The notes under the pieces: generated by a model
What the model was told of the DNA's origin: nothing
Seen by the model: the letters and a program-made list of their open reading frames with translations, nothing else
The model's database searches: none
Assembly: GCF_900103825.1 (NCBI RefSeq)
Contig: NZ_FNIF01000002.1
Coordinates: 451,501-515,500 of the forward strand
DNA: 64,000 bases
Origin: Paenibacillus sp. yr247
GTDB lineage: Bacteria; Bacillota; Bacilli; Paenibacillales; NBRC-103111
Reading direction: 5' to 3'
In this document: piece by piece, positions 34,308 through 43,034 of the stretch
Position numbering within the stretch: the first letter of the stretch is position 1
Layout: the number at the start of each line of letters is the position of its first letter
Program-made: the position numbers and the translations under genes

Positions 34308-34390
34308 GCGTATAAGAGCCTCTAACAGCTTCTATTCCCCCAGAAAACTGCGAAAGCGGAGAAATAAGAGTTCCTAGGGACTCTTATTTG
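34308..34390. repeat. 83-base direct repeat, copy 1
   Basis: Pattern: ATAAGAGCCTCTAACAGCTT ... CTGCGAAAGCGG ... AATAAGAGTTCCTAGGGACT and CTTATTTG. The 3' part is itself an inverted repeat (AATAAGAGT...ACTCTTATT). Copy 2 is at 34422-34504. Confidence 0.8.
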
Positions 34391-34421
34391 CTATAAAATA
34401 GGGTATGCGTCGATCCGATGA

Positions 34422-34504
34422 GTGAATAAGAGCCCCTAGCATCTTCTATCTCCTGCAGAAAGCTGCGAAAGCGGTGAATAAGAGTCAATAGGGACTCTTA
34501 TTTG
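34422..34504. repeat. 83-base direct repeat, copy 2
   Basis: Same length and order of blocks as copy 1 with scattered substitutions (AATAAGAGCCCCTAGCATCT ... GCTGCGAAAGCGGTGAATAA, ending in GGGACTCTTATTTG). Start-to-start distance is 114 bases. Confidence 0.8.
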
Positions 34505-34555
34505 TTGATGATCCGAGTGCGGGCGGCTCGAATGAAAATTAACGTGCTCATACCA

Positions 34556-34612
34556 AAAAGCCCCCTTCTCCACACCGGATTACTTTCTGGTGGAAGAACG
34601 GGAGCTTTTATG
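34556..34612 (-). terminator. Terminator of ppnP
   Basis: Minus strand AAAGCTCCCGTTCTTCCACC pairs with GGTGTGGAGAAGGGGGCTTT, followed by T's. Confidence 0.88.
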
Positions 34613-34628
34613 CGAAACCAATTATTTT

Positions 34629-34946
34629 TTACTCGTTGATATATGAACAAATATAATCGCTAACTGTCTTCACTTCGAGCTTGAATTTTGCGTTGGCTGG
34701 AACGGTGAACTCGCCTTGGCCGTTGATGGTAATCCAATCGCTGCTGCCTGGTAGCAAAACGTTCAGCTCACCAGCTTGGATTTCCATGAGTTCTTTCACA
34801 TCTGTTCCGAATTCGTATTCACCTGGAAGCAGAATGCCGAGTGTTTTTTTGGTGCCATCGGCGAATTGTACCGTGCGGCTTGTTACTTTACCGTCGAAAT
34901 AAACGTTGGCCTTCTTTAATACCGTTACATTTTCAAAGCTGGACAT
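34629..34946 (-). CDS. ppnP: Pyrimidine/purine nucleoside phosphorylase (DUF1255)
   Basis: 105 residues, a one-domain cupin: [53 protein letters not shown] and [13 protein letters not shown]. Family members phosphorolyse several nucleosides. Stands alone with its own terminator. Confidence 0.93.
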   Translation of the reverse strand: MSSFENVTVLKKANVYFDGKVTSRTVQFADGTKKTLGILLPGEYEFGTDVKELMEIQAGELNVLLPGSSDWITINGQGEFTVPANAKFKLEVKTVSDYICSYINE

Positions 34947-35101
34947 GATAAATAATTCCCCCTCTAGAATGAATTAGAATAAGGCCTTGCCCACACGGGG
35001 GTGGGCTTGAACTACTGTAAAATAACACGAAGCGCACACAAGGTGCGCCGCGTTAATGCCTTTATAGTCAGGCACACATCAAGTGCGCCCTGGCAATTTA
35101 A

Positions 35102-37123
35102 TTAAGACAATAGAGCTTTTACTCTAGCTACTACATTTTCAGGTGAGAAGCCGTATTCTTTGAGGACCAGATCGCCAGGGGCGGATGCTCCGAATGTGGA
35201 GATACCGAGGATGGAGCCTTGGTCGCCTACATAACGCTCCCAACCAAGTGGGTAAGCCATCTCAACTGCAAGACGCTTCTTCACGTCTGGCAGAATGACG
35301 GAATCTTTATATTCTTTGGACTGTTTCTCGAACAGCTCTAAGCTCGGTAAGCTAACGACACGTACGTTAATGCCTTCGGCTTGAAGAAGTTTTTGCGCCG
35401 CGACAGCCAGCTGTACTTCAGAACCAGTCGCAAGAATTTGTGCATCTGGCTTGCCGTTAGCTGCATCGGATACAACATATCCGCCTTTGCTTAGGTTGGC
35501 TTTCGCACCTTCGACAGCTCCTTCGAGAATCGGCAGATTTTGGCGAGTCAATACGAGGGCAACCGGTCCTTTTGCTTGAGAGATTGCGTAGCGCCATGCT
35601 TCTGAAGTTTCATTCCCGTCAGCCGGACGAATAACGGTGATGCCCGGAATCACGCGAAGCGCTGGCAATTGTTCAACTGGCTCATGCGTCGGTCCATCTT
35701 CACCAACAGCGATACTGTCATGTGTCAGGACGTAGATAACCGGAAGCTGCATAAGAGCTGCTAGACGAATGGATGCCCGCAAGTAGTCGGAGAATACGAA
35801 GAATGTAGCTCCGTATATTTTAACACCACCATGCAAAGCCATACCGTTCATAGCTGTACCCATACCGAATTCACGAACACCAAACCATAAATTACGGCCC
35901 GCATAGTTCCTTGCGCTGAAATTGGATTCACCTTTGATCATGGTATTATTAGAGCTCGCAAGATCCGCGGAACCGCCGATCAACTGCGGCAATTTAGGTG
36001 CAATAGCATTAATTGCATTACCGGAAGCTACACGAGTAGCCATTGGCTTGTCTGATGTGCTGTAAACCGGAAGATCTGCATCCCAGCCCGCTGGTAATTC
36101 ATTGTTCACAGCCGCGCTGAACTGGTTACCCAATTCCGGATAAGCCTTGATGTATTCATTCAAGAGTTTGCTCCAAGCTTGTTCTGCTGCAGCGCCTTCT
36201 TTTTGAATTTCTGCATAGTGAGCTCTTACTTCATCCGGAACTAAAAAGTCCGGCTCTTCCGGCCAGCCATAGGCTTGCTTCGTCAATTTCACTTCATCGC
36301 CGCCGAGCGGGGAGCCGTGTGGTCCAACGTGGCCGCCCTTGCCGCCTTTGTTCGGGCTGCCAAAACCGATTGTCGTTTTCACTTCAATTAGGGTTGGACG
36401 TGTTGTGTCAGCTTTTGCATCAGCAATCGCTTTGGAAATCGCAGCAAGATCATTCTGCTCTTCTACGCGAATAACTTGCCAGCCGTAAGCTTCGAAACGC
36501 TTCTGAACATTCTCGGAAAATGCCATATTCAACTCGCCGTCCAGCGAGATATCATTTGAATCGTACAGCATGATTAATTTGCCTAATTTAAGGTGAGCAG
36601 CCAAGGATACTGCTTCCGACGAAACGCCTTCCATCATATCGCCATCGCCACAGATTGCATATGTATAGTGATCGATTACAGGGAAGTTTTCTTTATTATA
36701 AGTCTCTCTCAAATGAGCCTCAGCCATGGCCATACCAACCGCCATACCAATCCCTTGTCCAAGTGGACCTGTCGTTGCATCAACACCAGCTGTATGACCG
36801 TATTCCGGATGTCCTGGCGTTTTGCTTCCCCATTGGCGGAATTTTTTGATCTCTTCCATCGGCAGATCATATCCGCACAAGTGAAGCAGACTGTAAAGCA
36901 GCATGGACCCGTGGCCTGCAGAAAGAACAAAGCGGTCGCGATTGATCCATTTCGGATTAGACGGGTTGTGCTTCATATGCTGTTTCCACAGCACATAAGC
37001 CATTGGGGCAGCCCCCATTACCATACCCGGGTGACCTGATTTGGCTTTCTCAACGGCATCGATACCCAAAGTACGAATCGTATCTACCGCTAATTGTTCG
37101 ATTGTTTTGTTTGTTGCTGTCAT
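35102..37123 (-). CDS. tkt: Transketolase
   Basis: 673 residues from the ATG at 37123 (AGGAGGGA upstream). [20 protein letters not shown], the thiamine-diphosphate motif [20 protein letters not shown] and [20 protein letters not shown] are diagnostic. It transfers two-carbon units in the pentose phosphate pathway. Monocistronic. Downstream (35022-35085) small GCGCAC/GTGCGC hairpins might act as a weak terminator. Confidence 0.97.
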   Translation of the reverse strand: MTATNKTIEQLAVDTIRTLGIDAVEKAKSGHPGMVMGAAPMAYVLWKQHMKHNPSNPKWINRDRFVLSAGHGSMLLYSLLHLCGYDLPMEEIKKFRQWGSKTPGHPEYGHTAGVDATTGPLGQGIGMAVGMAMAEAHLRETYNKENFPVIDHYTYAICGDGDMMEGVSSEAVSLAAHLKLGKLIMLYDSNDISLDGELNMAFSENVQKRFEAYGWQVIRVEEQNDLAAISKAIADAKADTTRPTLIEVKTTIGFGSPNKGGKGGHVGPHGSPLGGDEVKLTKQAYGWPEEPDFLVPDEVRAHYAEIQKEGAAAEQAWSKLLNEYIKAYPELGNQFSAAVNNELPAGWDADLPVYSTSDKPMATRVASGNAINAIAPKLPQLIGGSADLASSNNTMIKGESNFSARNYAGRNLWFGVREFGMGTAMNGMALHGGVKIYGATFFVFSDYLRASIRLAALMQLPVIYVLTHDSIAVGEDGPTHEPVEQLPALRVIPGITVIRPADGNETSEAWRYAISQAKGPVALVLTRQNLPILEGAVEGAKANLSKGGYVVSDAANGKPDAQILATGSEVQLAVAAQKLLQAEGINVRVVSLPSLELFEKQSKEYKDSVILPDVKKRLAVEMAYPLGWERYVGDQGSILGISTFGASAPGDLVLKEYGFSPENVVARVKALLS

Positions 37124-37305
37124 TCGAAATTCCCTCCTATTTTTCTGTATTTTCGTCAGTCCGACTTGTACATACAAGTGAATTTTCTAGCTTGCATTAT
37201 TGTACCATTTGCTTTAAGGCTTTGCCACAATAACCCACTAAAACATCATTTTTTCTACTAGCCCTGACTATATATATAGTAACCAATGGGACAGGAAGTG
37301 GGGGC

Positions 37306-38613
37306 ATGGCAAAAGGTTGGACAGAAAAGGAAATTATTCATTTACTAAATCGAGCTGCTTTCGGAGCAAGTGACCTCGAGATCGCGGCTAGCTTGTCTTT
37401 TGGAAAAGAAGAAACTGTCCATCGATTGGTGAATGGGCTGCCTCTAACCACTGAACCTAAAAAGCTGGCTCCGATAGAACAAGTTCAAGCAGATGGTCAA
37501 ACTCTAAAACCTGACCAACTTATTGATCAACAAGTCTACTGGCTATATCGAATGATTCAAAGTAACACCCCTTTAATTGAAAAAATGACCCTCTTTTGGC
37601 ATAGTCACTTCGCTACCTCATTTGCCAAGGTTAATAGTGTACCCCTGATGGTTCGTCAAAATGAACTTTTTCGCAGCAAGGCTCTCGGATCTTTTCGTGA
37701 ATTGCTGCTTGCTATAGGAACAGACCCTGCCATGATGATATGGCTCGATGTAGGCGATAACCAAAAAGACAGTCCAAATGAGAATTATGCTCGTGAAGTG
37801 ATGGAGTTGTTCACACTGGGTAGAGGCCATTATTCAGAACAGGATGTGAAAGAAGCAGCAAAATCCTTTACAGGCTGGCGATATGATGAGGAAAAAGACC
37901 AATCCATCTTCGACCCTAATCTGCATGATAATAGCATGAAACTTGTACTCGGAGAACAGGGCAACATGAATGATGAGGATGTGTTGGAAGTTTTTCTGGA
38001 GCAGCCGATCTTATACGATTTCGTGACGTTAAAGCTGCTGCAAGCTTTCGCTTTCCACAACCCATCCAAATCGTGGAGGGCGAGAATCGCGTCTCGCTTT
38101 GCTCAATCTTTGCAAATCAAAGATGCACTTGATGAGCTTTTCCTATCCGATGAATTCTATGATGAAACCTGCTATATGTCCCTGATCAAATCGCCTGTGG
38201 ACTATGTTGTCAGCTTGGCCCGCGCACTCTCTTTACCTTTATCCAGAAATATGGCAGATGCCTTGAAACATATGGGGCAAGAACTTTTCGTGCCGCCCAA
38301 TGTAGCCGGTTGGCAAGGGGGCGAATCTTGGTTGATAACGAGCTATCTCCTCGCCCGATTCCAGTATGCGGAAATAGTGTCCAACCAAGTCGCCAGTGAT
38401 TGGTTCCTTTTGAATGCTTTGAAATCTACCGCCAAAGTTCCTATGGATGAACGATTGCGTACCTGGAGCAAAAAACTTCGAATCGAGCAATTAACTAATG
38501 CCACAATTAATGGGCTTACCGCCTATTCGCAAGATAGTCTCGTGCTTACGGACTCTGTTAAACGTCAATTGCTGCAGATGCTGATGCTCTGTCCAGAAAC
38601 TCAGGTGAAATAA
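37306..38613 (+). CDS. DUF1800 family protein
   Basis: 435 residues. HLLNRAAFGASDLEIAAS, LFWHSHFATSFAKV, NENYAREVMELFTLGRGHYS, VKEAAKSFTGWR and FVPPNVAGWQGGESWL are DUF1800 signatures. The N-terminus has no clear signal peptide. The next gene encodes its usual partner DUF1501, 22 bases on, so they form an operon. Function of the pair is not established; homologues are often exported and occur widely in Planctomycetes and Proteobacteria. Confidence 0.9.
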   Translation: MAKGWTEKEIIHLLNRAAFGASDLEIAASLSFGKEETVHRLVNGLPLTTEPKKLAPIEQVQADGQTLKPDQLIDQQVYWLYRMIQSNTPLIEKMTLFWHSHFATSFAKVNSVPLMVRQNELFRSKALGSFRELLLAIGTDPAMMIWLDVGDNQKDSPNENYAREVMELFTLGRGHYSEQDVKEAAKSFTGWRYDEEKDQSIFDPNLHDNSMKLVLGEQGNMNDEDVLEVFLEQPILYDFVTLKLLQAFAFHNPSKSWRARIASRFAQSLQIKDALDELFLSDEFYDETCYMSLIKSPVDYVVSLARALSLPLSRNMADALKHMGQELFVPPNVAGWQGGESWLITSYLLARFQYAEIVSNQVASDWFLLNALKSTAKVPMDERLRTWSKKLRIEQLTNATINGLTAYSQDSLVLTDSVKRQLLQMLMLCPETQVK

Positions 38614-38635
38614 GGGAAGGGGCTTGTCCGCCATA

Positions 38636-39871
38636 ATGAAGCTAACCAGAAGAGATTTTCTGAAAAAGAGCACTGCATTGATTGCCACACTAAGCTTTGG
38701 CGGGACTATGCTAGCCACCGAAAAAGGCCGAGCACTCCTATCTGGACATGCCGAATTTAAGCATCGCGTCAAATCTCCAGTGCTTGTTGTTGTTCAGCTT
38801 TCAGGGGGGAATGATGGAATCAACACCGTCATCCCTTATGCTGCTGGGGCCTACTATGACACCCGACCTACGCTCGGCTATAAACAGAACGAAGTACTAG
38901 CACTGAATAATGAGCTGGGGCTTCATCCTAGCCTGTCGCATATGCAGCAATTTTACCGCGATGGGAATCTCGCAATTATTCAAGGCGTCGGCTATCCGAA
39001 GCCTGACCGCTCACATTTCCGTTCTATGGATATTTGGCAAACCGCCAAGCCTGAGGAGCTATCAGATAGTGGATGGCTCGCCCGTTATATCCTTACATCC
39101 ATGCCCAAACATCCCCTTCCCGCTATTCAAATTGGGGGACTTATTCAGAAAGCCTTCAACGCTCCGCGTATCAACATTCCTGCCATAGAATCGCTAGAAC
39201 AGTTCTATGCCTTTACCTCTAAGACATCTGCAAACGATAAGGAGCGAATGACGCTGGAACTGAAGAAGATCTATCAAAATCAGCCTAAACAAGAGATGCT
39301 CCGTGTCTCAGCAAAGTACGCCTCGGCTGCTTTTCAAAGTGTGGAGAGCATTCACTCTTTGCTAAGCTCCTACAAGAGCCAATTGACCTACCCGCAAAGC
39401 GGCTTCGCCAGCGATTTACAGTTAGTCGCTAAACTGATTGCCGCCAAAGCGGGAACTCGCATCTATTACACCGATATGGGCGGGTTCGACGATCATGCCA
39501 ATGAAAGGAAGCAGCACGCCAATAAATTGAAGCAGTTGGACGAAGGGCTGTATGCTTTTTACTCCGATTTAAAGGATCAGGGGCTGCATCACGATGTGGT
39601 GACCCTAGTATTTTCGGAGTTCGGTCGTCGCCTGAAAGAAAACGGCAGTGGCGGAACTGATCACGGAACTGCTGCACCTGTGCTGGTGCTCGGAGGACAG
39701 GTTAAAGGTGGTTTGTTTGGGGCATATCCAAGCTTAACAAATCTGGATTACGGGGATTTGAAATATGAAGTTGATTTTCGATCCGTTTATTACACCCTAA
39801 TAGAGGGTTGGCTGCGTGGCGATGCAAAAACTGTGCTAGGTGGTAAGTTTGAGAAGTTGGGTTTTGTGTAA
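38636..39871 (+). CDS. DUF1501 family protein with Tat signal
   Basis: 411 residues from the ATG at 38636. The N-terminus MKLTRRDFLKKSTALIATLS carries a twin-arginine motif, so it is probably exported folded. VVVQLSGGNDGINTVIPYA, KPDRSHFRSMDIWQTA, YYTDMGGFDDHA and FSEFGRRLKENGSGGTDHGT match the DUF1501 (alkaline-phosphatase-superfamily-like) pattern with metal-ligand-like Asp and His residues. Paired with the DUF1800 gene. A TTG at 38624 is a less likely start. Confidence 0.9.
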   Translation: MKLTRRDFLKKSTALIATLSFGGTMLATEKGRALLSGHAEFKHRVKSPVLVVVQLSGGNDGINTVIPYAAGAYYDTRPTLGYKQNEVLALNNELGLHPSLSHMQQFYRDGNLAIIQGVGYPKPDRSHFRSMDIWQTAKPEELSDSGWLARYILTSMPKHPLPAIQIGGLIQKAFNAPRINIPAIESLEQFYAFTSKTSANDKERMTLELKKIYQNQPKQEMLRVSAKYASAAFQSVESIHSLLSSYKSQLTYPQSGFASDLQLVAKLIAAKAGTRIYYTDMGGFDDHANERKQHANKLKQLDEGLYAFYSDLKDQGLHHDVVTLVFSEFGRRLKENGSGGTDHGTAAPVLVLGGQVKGGLFGAYPSLTNLDYGDLKYEVDFRSVYYTLIEGWLRGDAKTVLGGKFEKLGFV

Positions 39872-39905
39872 AAAAGGCTGCATCCCTTGGTTGGGACGCA
39901 GCCTT
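39869..39905. terminator. Bidirectional terminator between DUF1501 and purU
   Basis: AAAAAAGGCTGCATCCC pairs with GGGACGCAGCCTT. The minus strand, serving purU, ends in six T's. Confidence 0.85.
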
Positions 39906-39912
39906 CGGCTAT

Positions 39913-40812
39913 TTAGTTAAACACAACTGTCTTATTATTATGCACAATAATTCGATCTTCAACATGCCAAGCCACCGCTCTGGCGAGTACGATCCGTTCA
40001 ATGTGACGACCGATTCTTTTCAAATCTTCGACGTTATCTCGGTGGCTTACCCGTTGAACGTCCTGCTCAATAATCGGTCCGCCATCCAATTCATCGGTCA
40101 CGTAATGTGCGGTGGCTCCAATGATTTTCACCCCGCGGTTATGAGCTTGCGCATAAGGTTTTCCACCGACAAAGGCAGGTAAGAATGAATGGTGGATATT
40201 AATGATACGATTCGCATAGTGCTTAATGAAAGACGGCGAAACAATCTGCATATAGCGAGCCAATACAATCGCATCTACTTTGTCTCCTACCACTTCAAGC
40301 TGACGACGCTCAACTTCTGCTTTCGTATCTGCCGTAACCGGAATATGGTAATACGGAATACCAAAAGGCTCCACAAGCGACTGCATGTCAGGATGATTAC
40401 TAATGACCATAGCAATATCCGCGTTAAGATCACCTGCGCGCCAGTGCCAAAGCAGCTCAAGTAAAGCATGATCTTCCTTAGATACAAAGATAGCGATTCG
40501 CTTTTTCTGACTGGCAAGAGAAAGACTCCATTCCATGGAGAACTTGTCCGCAACAACGTAGAAATCATCTCTCAACCGCTCAACACGGTTCTCAAGCTCA
40601 GCTAAATCGAACTCGATCCGGATGAAAAACATGCCGCCCTCAGGGTCCATCGTATATTGATCGGATTGCACGATATTCGCACCATACTCGAACAAAAACT
40701 GCGAGACTGCCGCGACAATACCCGGCTGATCCGGACAAGAGATCAACATCCTAGCCCTATTCACCAATTCGCTTTCCCTGCGAAGAGGGCTGTTATTACT
40801 TTCCAGTACCAT
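39913..40812 (-). CDS. purU: Formyltetrahydrofolate deformylase
   Basis: 299 residues. N-terminal ACT domain (RARMLISCPDQPGIVAAVSQ) and C-terminal formyltransferase-fold domain with INIHHSFLPAFVGGKPYAQA and GATAHYVTDELDGGPIIEQD, which hold the catalytic Asn-His-Asp set. It releases formate from 10-formyl-THF, supplying PurT or balancing one-carbon pools. GGGGGA precedes the ATG; about 14 bases longer at the N-terminus than E. coli PurU. Confidence 0.95.
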   Translation of the reverse strand: MVLESNNSPLRRESELVNRARMLISCPDQPGIVAAVSQFLFEYGANIVQSDQYTMDPEGGMFFIRIEFDLAELENRVERLRDDFYVVADKFSMEWSLSLASQKKRIAIFVSKEDHALLELLWHWRAGDLNADIAMVISNHPDMQSLVEPFGIPYYHIPVTADTKAEVERRQLEVVGDKVDAIVLARYMQIVSPSFIKHYANRIINIHHSFLPAFVGGKPYAQAHNRGVKIIGATAHYVTDELDGGPIIEQDVQRVSHRDNVEDLKRIGRHIERIVLARAVAWHVEDRIIVHNNKTVVFN

Positions 40813-40833
40813 GTTAATCCCCCGCTATCTAAA

Positions 40834-41961
40834 TTACGCTTTCTTCAGTATATCTTTGCCTGCAAGCCAAACGATCAAGCGTTGATTGATCTGCTCCTCG
40901 CTAAGGTCTGAGAAAAGACTTTCTTCGTGCAGAATATCATACAAGCGCTCCAGCGGCTCGCGACCGTCGGCTTTTTTCGCTTTGGCATCATTTTTCAATA
41001 CATCCCATGTATTTAGAACGAAGTCACGGAAATGAATATCCTTTTTACCTAGCAAATGGTCAATTCTCTCTACATGATCCAAGAATTCGCCGCCAAAACG
41101 TCCATTTAAGTTGCCGGACAACAGCGCAATCTCGGCTTCGTACATTGGACGCTGGGTTTTGTCTTCTTTACCGATCCAAGGAGTCTCAAGAATCATAGGC
41201 AGATGCTGCAGCTTCTCATGGTTCGCTACATTATTCATAGCCTCAAAGCCAATCCAACCTGATCCTAGCGGCGCGTGACGGTCTTTGCTTGCTCCGCGAG
41301 GATTTTTGCTATCATTCAAGTGGATAACACCTAGCTTTTCCAGACCAATAACTTTGTCAAAATGATGCAGTACACCATCCAGATCGTTAACGATATCATA
41401 ACCTGCGTCATGAATATGGCAAGTGTCCAGACAAACGGTTAATTTGTTGTTAAACTCAACGCGTTCTATTATTTCCGCGATTTCCTCAAAGCTGCGGCCA
41501 ACTTCTGTCCCTTTGCCCGCCATTGTTTCCAGCGCGATGTTTACATTCGTATCTTTAACTCCGGCAAGCACTTCATTCAAACCATCGGCAATACGCGCAA
41601 TGCCATACTCCGCATCTTTATCTGTGTAAGCTCCTGGATGAAGAACGATATTTCGTACACCGATATAATCCGTTCGACGGATTTCCTCTTGCAGAAAACG
41701 GACAGCTAATTCAAACGTGTCTTCTTTATAAGAACCAAGATTGATAATGTAGGGAGCGTGCACGACAATTTCGTTAATCGCATGCTTGTCCATCAACGCT
41801 TTACCTTCTTCAATAAATTGATCCTCAATCGGTTTACGGCGCGTATTTTGCGGGGCGCCAGTGTATATCATAAATGTGGAAGAACCGTATGAGACTGCTT
41901 CTTCTGCTGCATTTAACAAGCCTTTATCTGAGAACGAAACGTGTGAGCCAATTTTGGGCAT
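40834..41961 (-). CDS. nfo: Endonuclease IV with C-terminal extension
   Basis: 375 residues from the ATG at 41961. The first 285 are a normal Nfo: [64 protein letters not shown] and [11 protein letters not shown], with zinc-binding His, Asp and Glu residues. It cuts abasic sites. An added ~85-residue C-terminal region ([20 protein letters not shown]...[18 protein letters not shown]) is not part of the core fold and is not recognised by me. AAAGGAG precedes the start. Upstream of purU by about 20 bases. Confidence 0.92.
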   Translation of the reverse strand: MPKIGSHVSFSDKGLLNAAEEAVSYGSSTFMIYTGAPQNTRRKPIEDQFIEEGKALMDKHAINEIVVHAPYIINLGSYKEDTFELAVRFLQEEIRRTDYIGVRNIVLHPGAYTDKDAEYGIARIADGLNEVLAGVKDTNVNIALETMAGKGTEVGRSFEEIAEIIERVEFNNKLTVCLDTCHIHDAGYDIVNDLDGVLHHFDKVIGLEKLGVIHLNDSKNPRGASKDRHAPLGSGWIGFEAMNNVANHEKLQHLPMILETPWIGKEDKTQRPMYEAEIALLSGNLNGRFGGEFLDHVERIDHLLGKKDIHFRDFVLNTWDVLKNDAKAKKADGREPLERLYDILHEESLFSDLSEEQINQRLIVWLAGKDILKKA

Positions 41962-42086
41962 GATCACAACTCCTTTGTGAGTGTCTATCTACTACCCTCC
42001 CATTTTACTCGGATTGTCGCAAGAAATCTAGAAATAAGGTATAATTCTTATTACATAATGACTTAGGCTAATGAGGTGACAAATAA

Positions 42087-42515
42087 ATGGCTAATGATTT
42101 TTTCATGTGGTTTATCATTTTCTGGGTATGTATACTGCTTTTTTTCATGACCGTAGGCGGATATTTCATGTTTCGAAAGTTCCTCAAGGTGCTTCCTAAA
42201 GAAGACGGCAAATCGAAGTTGGATTGGCAAAATCACTACGTGGACAGTTCGCGGCACTTATGGACAGAGGACTCCAAAGCATTTCTCGATCAATTAGTAT
42301 CACCTGTACCGACGGCCTTTAGAGATATTGCGAAGCATTCCATCGCGGCTCGAATTGGACAGGTAGCGTTGGAGGCAGAAGCAGGGGAAGTCACCAGGGA
42401 TCACTGCATCGAGGGGTATATTCTTGCGACGCCGCCGCGCGACTACAAGAGTTTGAGGAGTTTTCTGGAAAAGCAGGAGATTGATTATAGCGCTTATCGG
42501 CATTTGTTGAATTAG
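42087..42515 (+). CDS. DUF2621 family membrane-anchored protein
   Basis: 142 residues. One N-terminal membrane helix (FMWFIIFWVCILLFFMTVGG), then a soluble domain (FRKFLKVLPKEDGKSKLDWQ, SPVPTAFRDIAKHSIAARIG, YILATPPRDYKSLRSFLEK). This matches DUF2621, known from Bacillus YneK-type proteins; function unknown. GAGGTGA precedes the ATG. Confidence 0.82.
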   Translation: MANDFFMWFIIFWVCILLFFMTVGGYFMFRKFLKVLPKEDGKSKLDWQNHYVDSSRHLWTEDSKAFLDQLVSPVPTAFRDIAKHSIAARIGQVALEAEAGEVTRDHCIEGYILATPPRDYKSLRSFLEKQEIDYSAYRHLLN

Positions 42516-42708
42516 GAAAAGGGCTTGTCCTCTTGATGTCATAGGGGACTTGTCTCGTTTTATCTGAATACGCTTACATTTTAGGGCAAAATTTTAAATG
42601 TTTAAATCCATTAATCTGATTACTAGAGATGCCGTTGCTGCACAGGTAACGAGAGTGGTAGGCAGACAGCAGACATCTCCAACTTGGTTTTCTACGTTCA
42701 CTTGCTTT

Positions 42709-42921
42709 CTAGACATATAAAGAAGAGGTTTCAGTTAAATGAGCAAAGCCTTGCTCTGGAACACTAACTATATCGATATCCTCGCTATCACAAGCACAAT
42801 CCTTACAGTGACCCAATGGTATCGTTGTTTTATAGAAGCCAGTTTTAAAAATGACCTCCGCATTTCCTCTTGCCAACACCGTCTTGCATTCAACGCAAAA
42901 TATTTGTCCAGGGCTATTCAT
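42709..42921 (-). CDS. Small zinc-ribbon-like protein under island operator control
   Basis: 70 residues. FCVECKTVLARGN and LGHCKDCACDSEDID give two CxxC pairs about 35 residues apart, a possible zinc ribbon. AAGGAGGG lies 7 bases before the ATG. It lies downstream of the adenylation-carrier-thioesterase gene but has its own promoter with the island dyad (42960-43011), so it belongs to the same regulon. I do not recognise the family; the antisense frame at 42739-43044 is taken as a shadow. Confidence 0.65.
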   Translation of the reverse strand: MNSPGQIFCVECKTVLARGNAEVIFKTGFYKTTIPLGHCKDCACDSEDIDIVSVPEQGFAHLTETSSLYV

Positions 42922-42959
42922 TTAAAAGCCCTCCTTTTCATATCCAAATGTCGTTTGTT

Positions 42960-43011
42960 GTTACAATATGTATTTGTTTATAATTATATGATACATTTCG
43001 TAACTAAGCAA
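42960..43011 (-). promoter_or_regulatory. Promoter with two island operators before the zinc-ribbon gene
   Basis: Minus strand TTGCTT (43006-43011), 17 bases, TATAAT (42983-42988). The spacer is exactly one base + GTTACGAAATGTATC + one base. A second dyad (AATACATATTGTAAC, 42960-42974) lies 30 bases downstream, centre to centre. Confidence 0.8.
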
Positions 43012-43034
43012 GGGGTATTTGTTCGGGATCATCT

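Larger units (their letters stand above)
34265..34628. other. Intergenic region with a duplicated 83-base repeat and a terminator
   Basis: 364 bases, no ORF. Two direct copies of an 83-base unit occupy most of it, followed by the terminator of ppnP. Confidence 0.75.

Noticed and set aside
42516..42708. Possible structured RNA around AGAGATG...CATCTC
   Set aside because: Stems are short and imperfect, with no known class.
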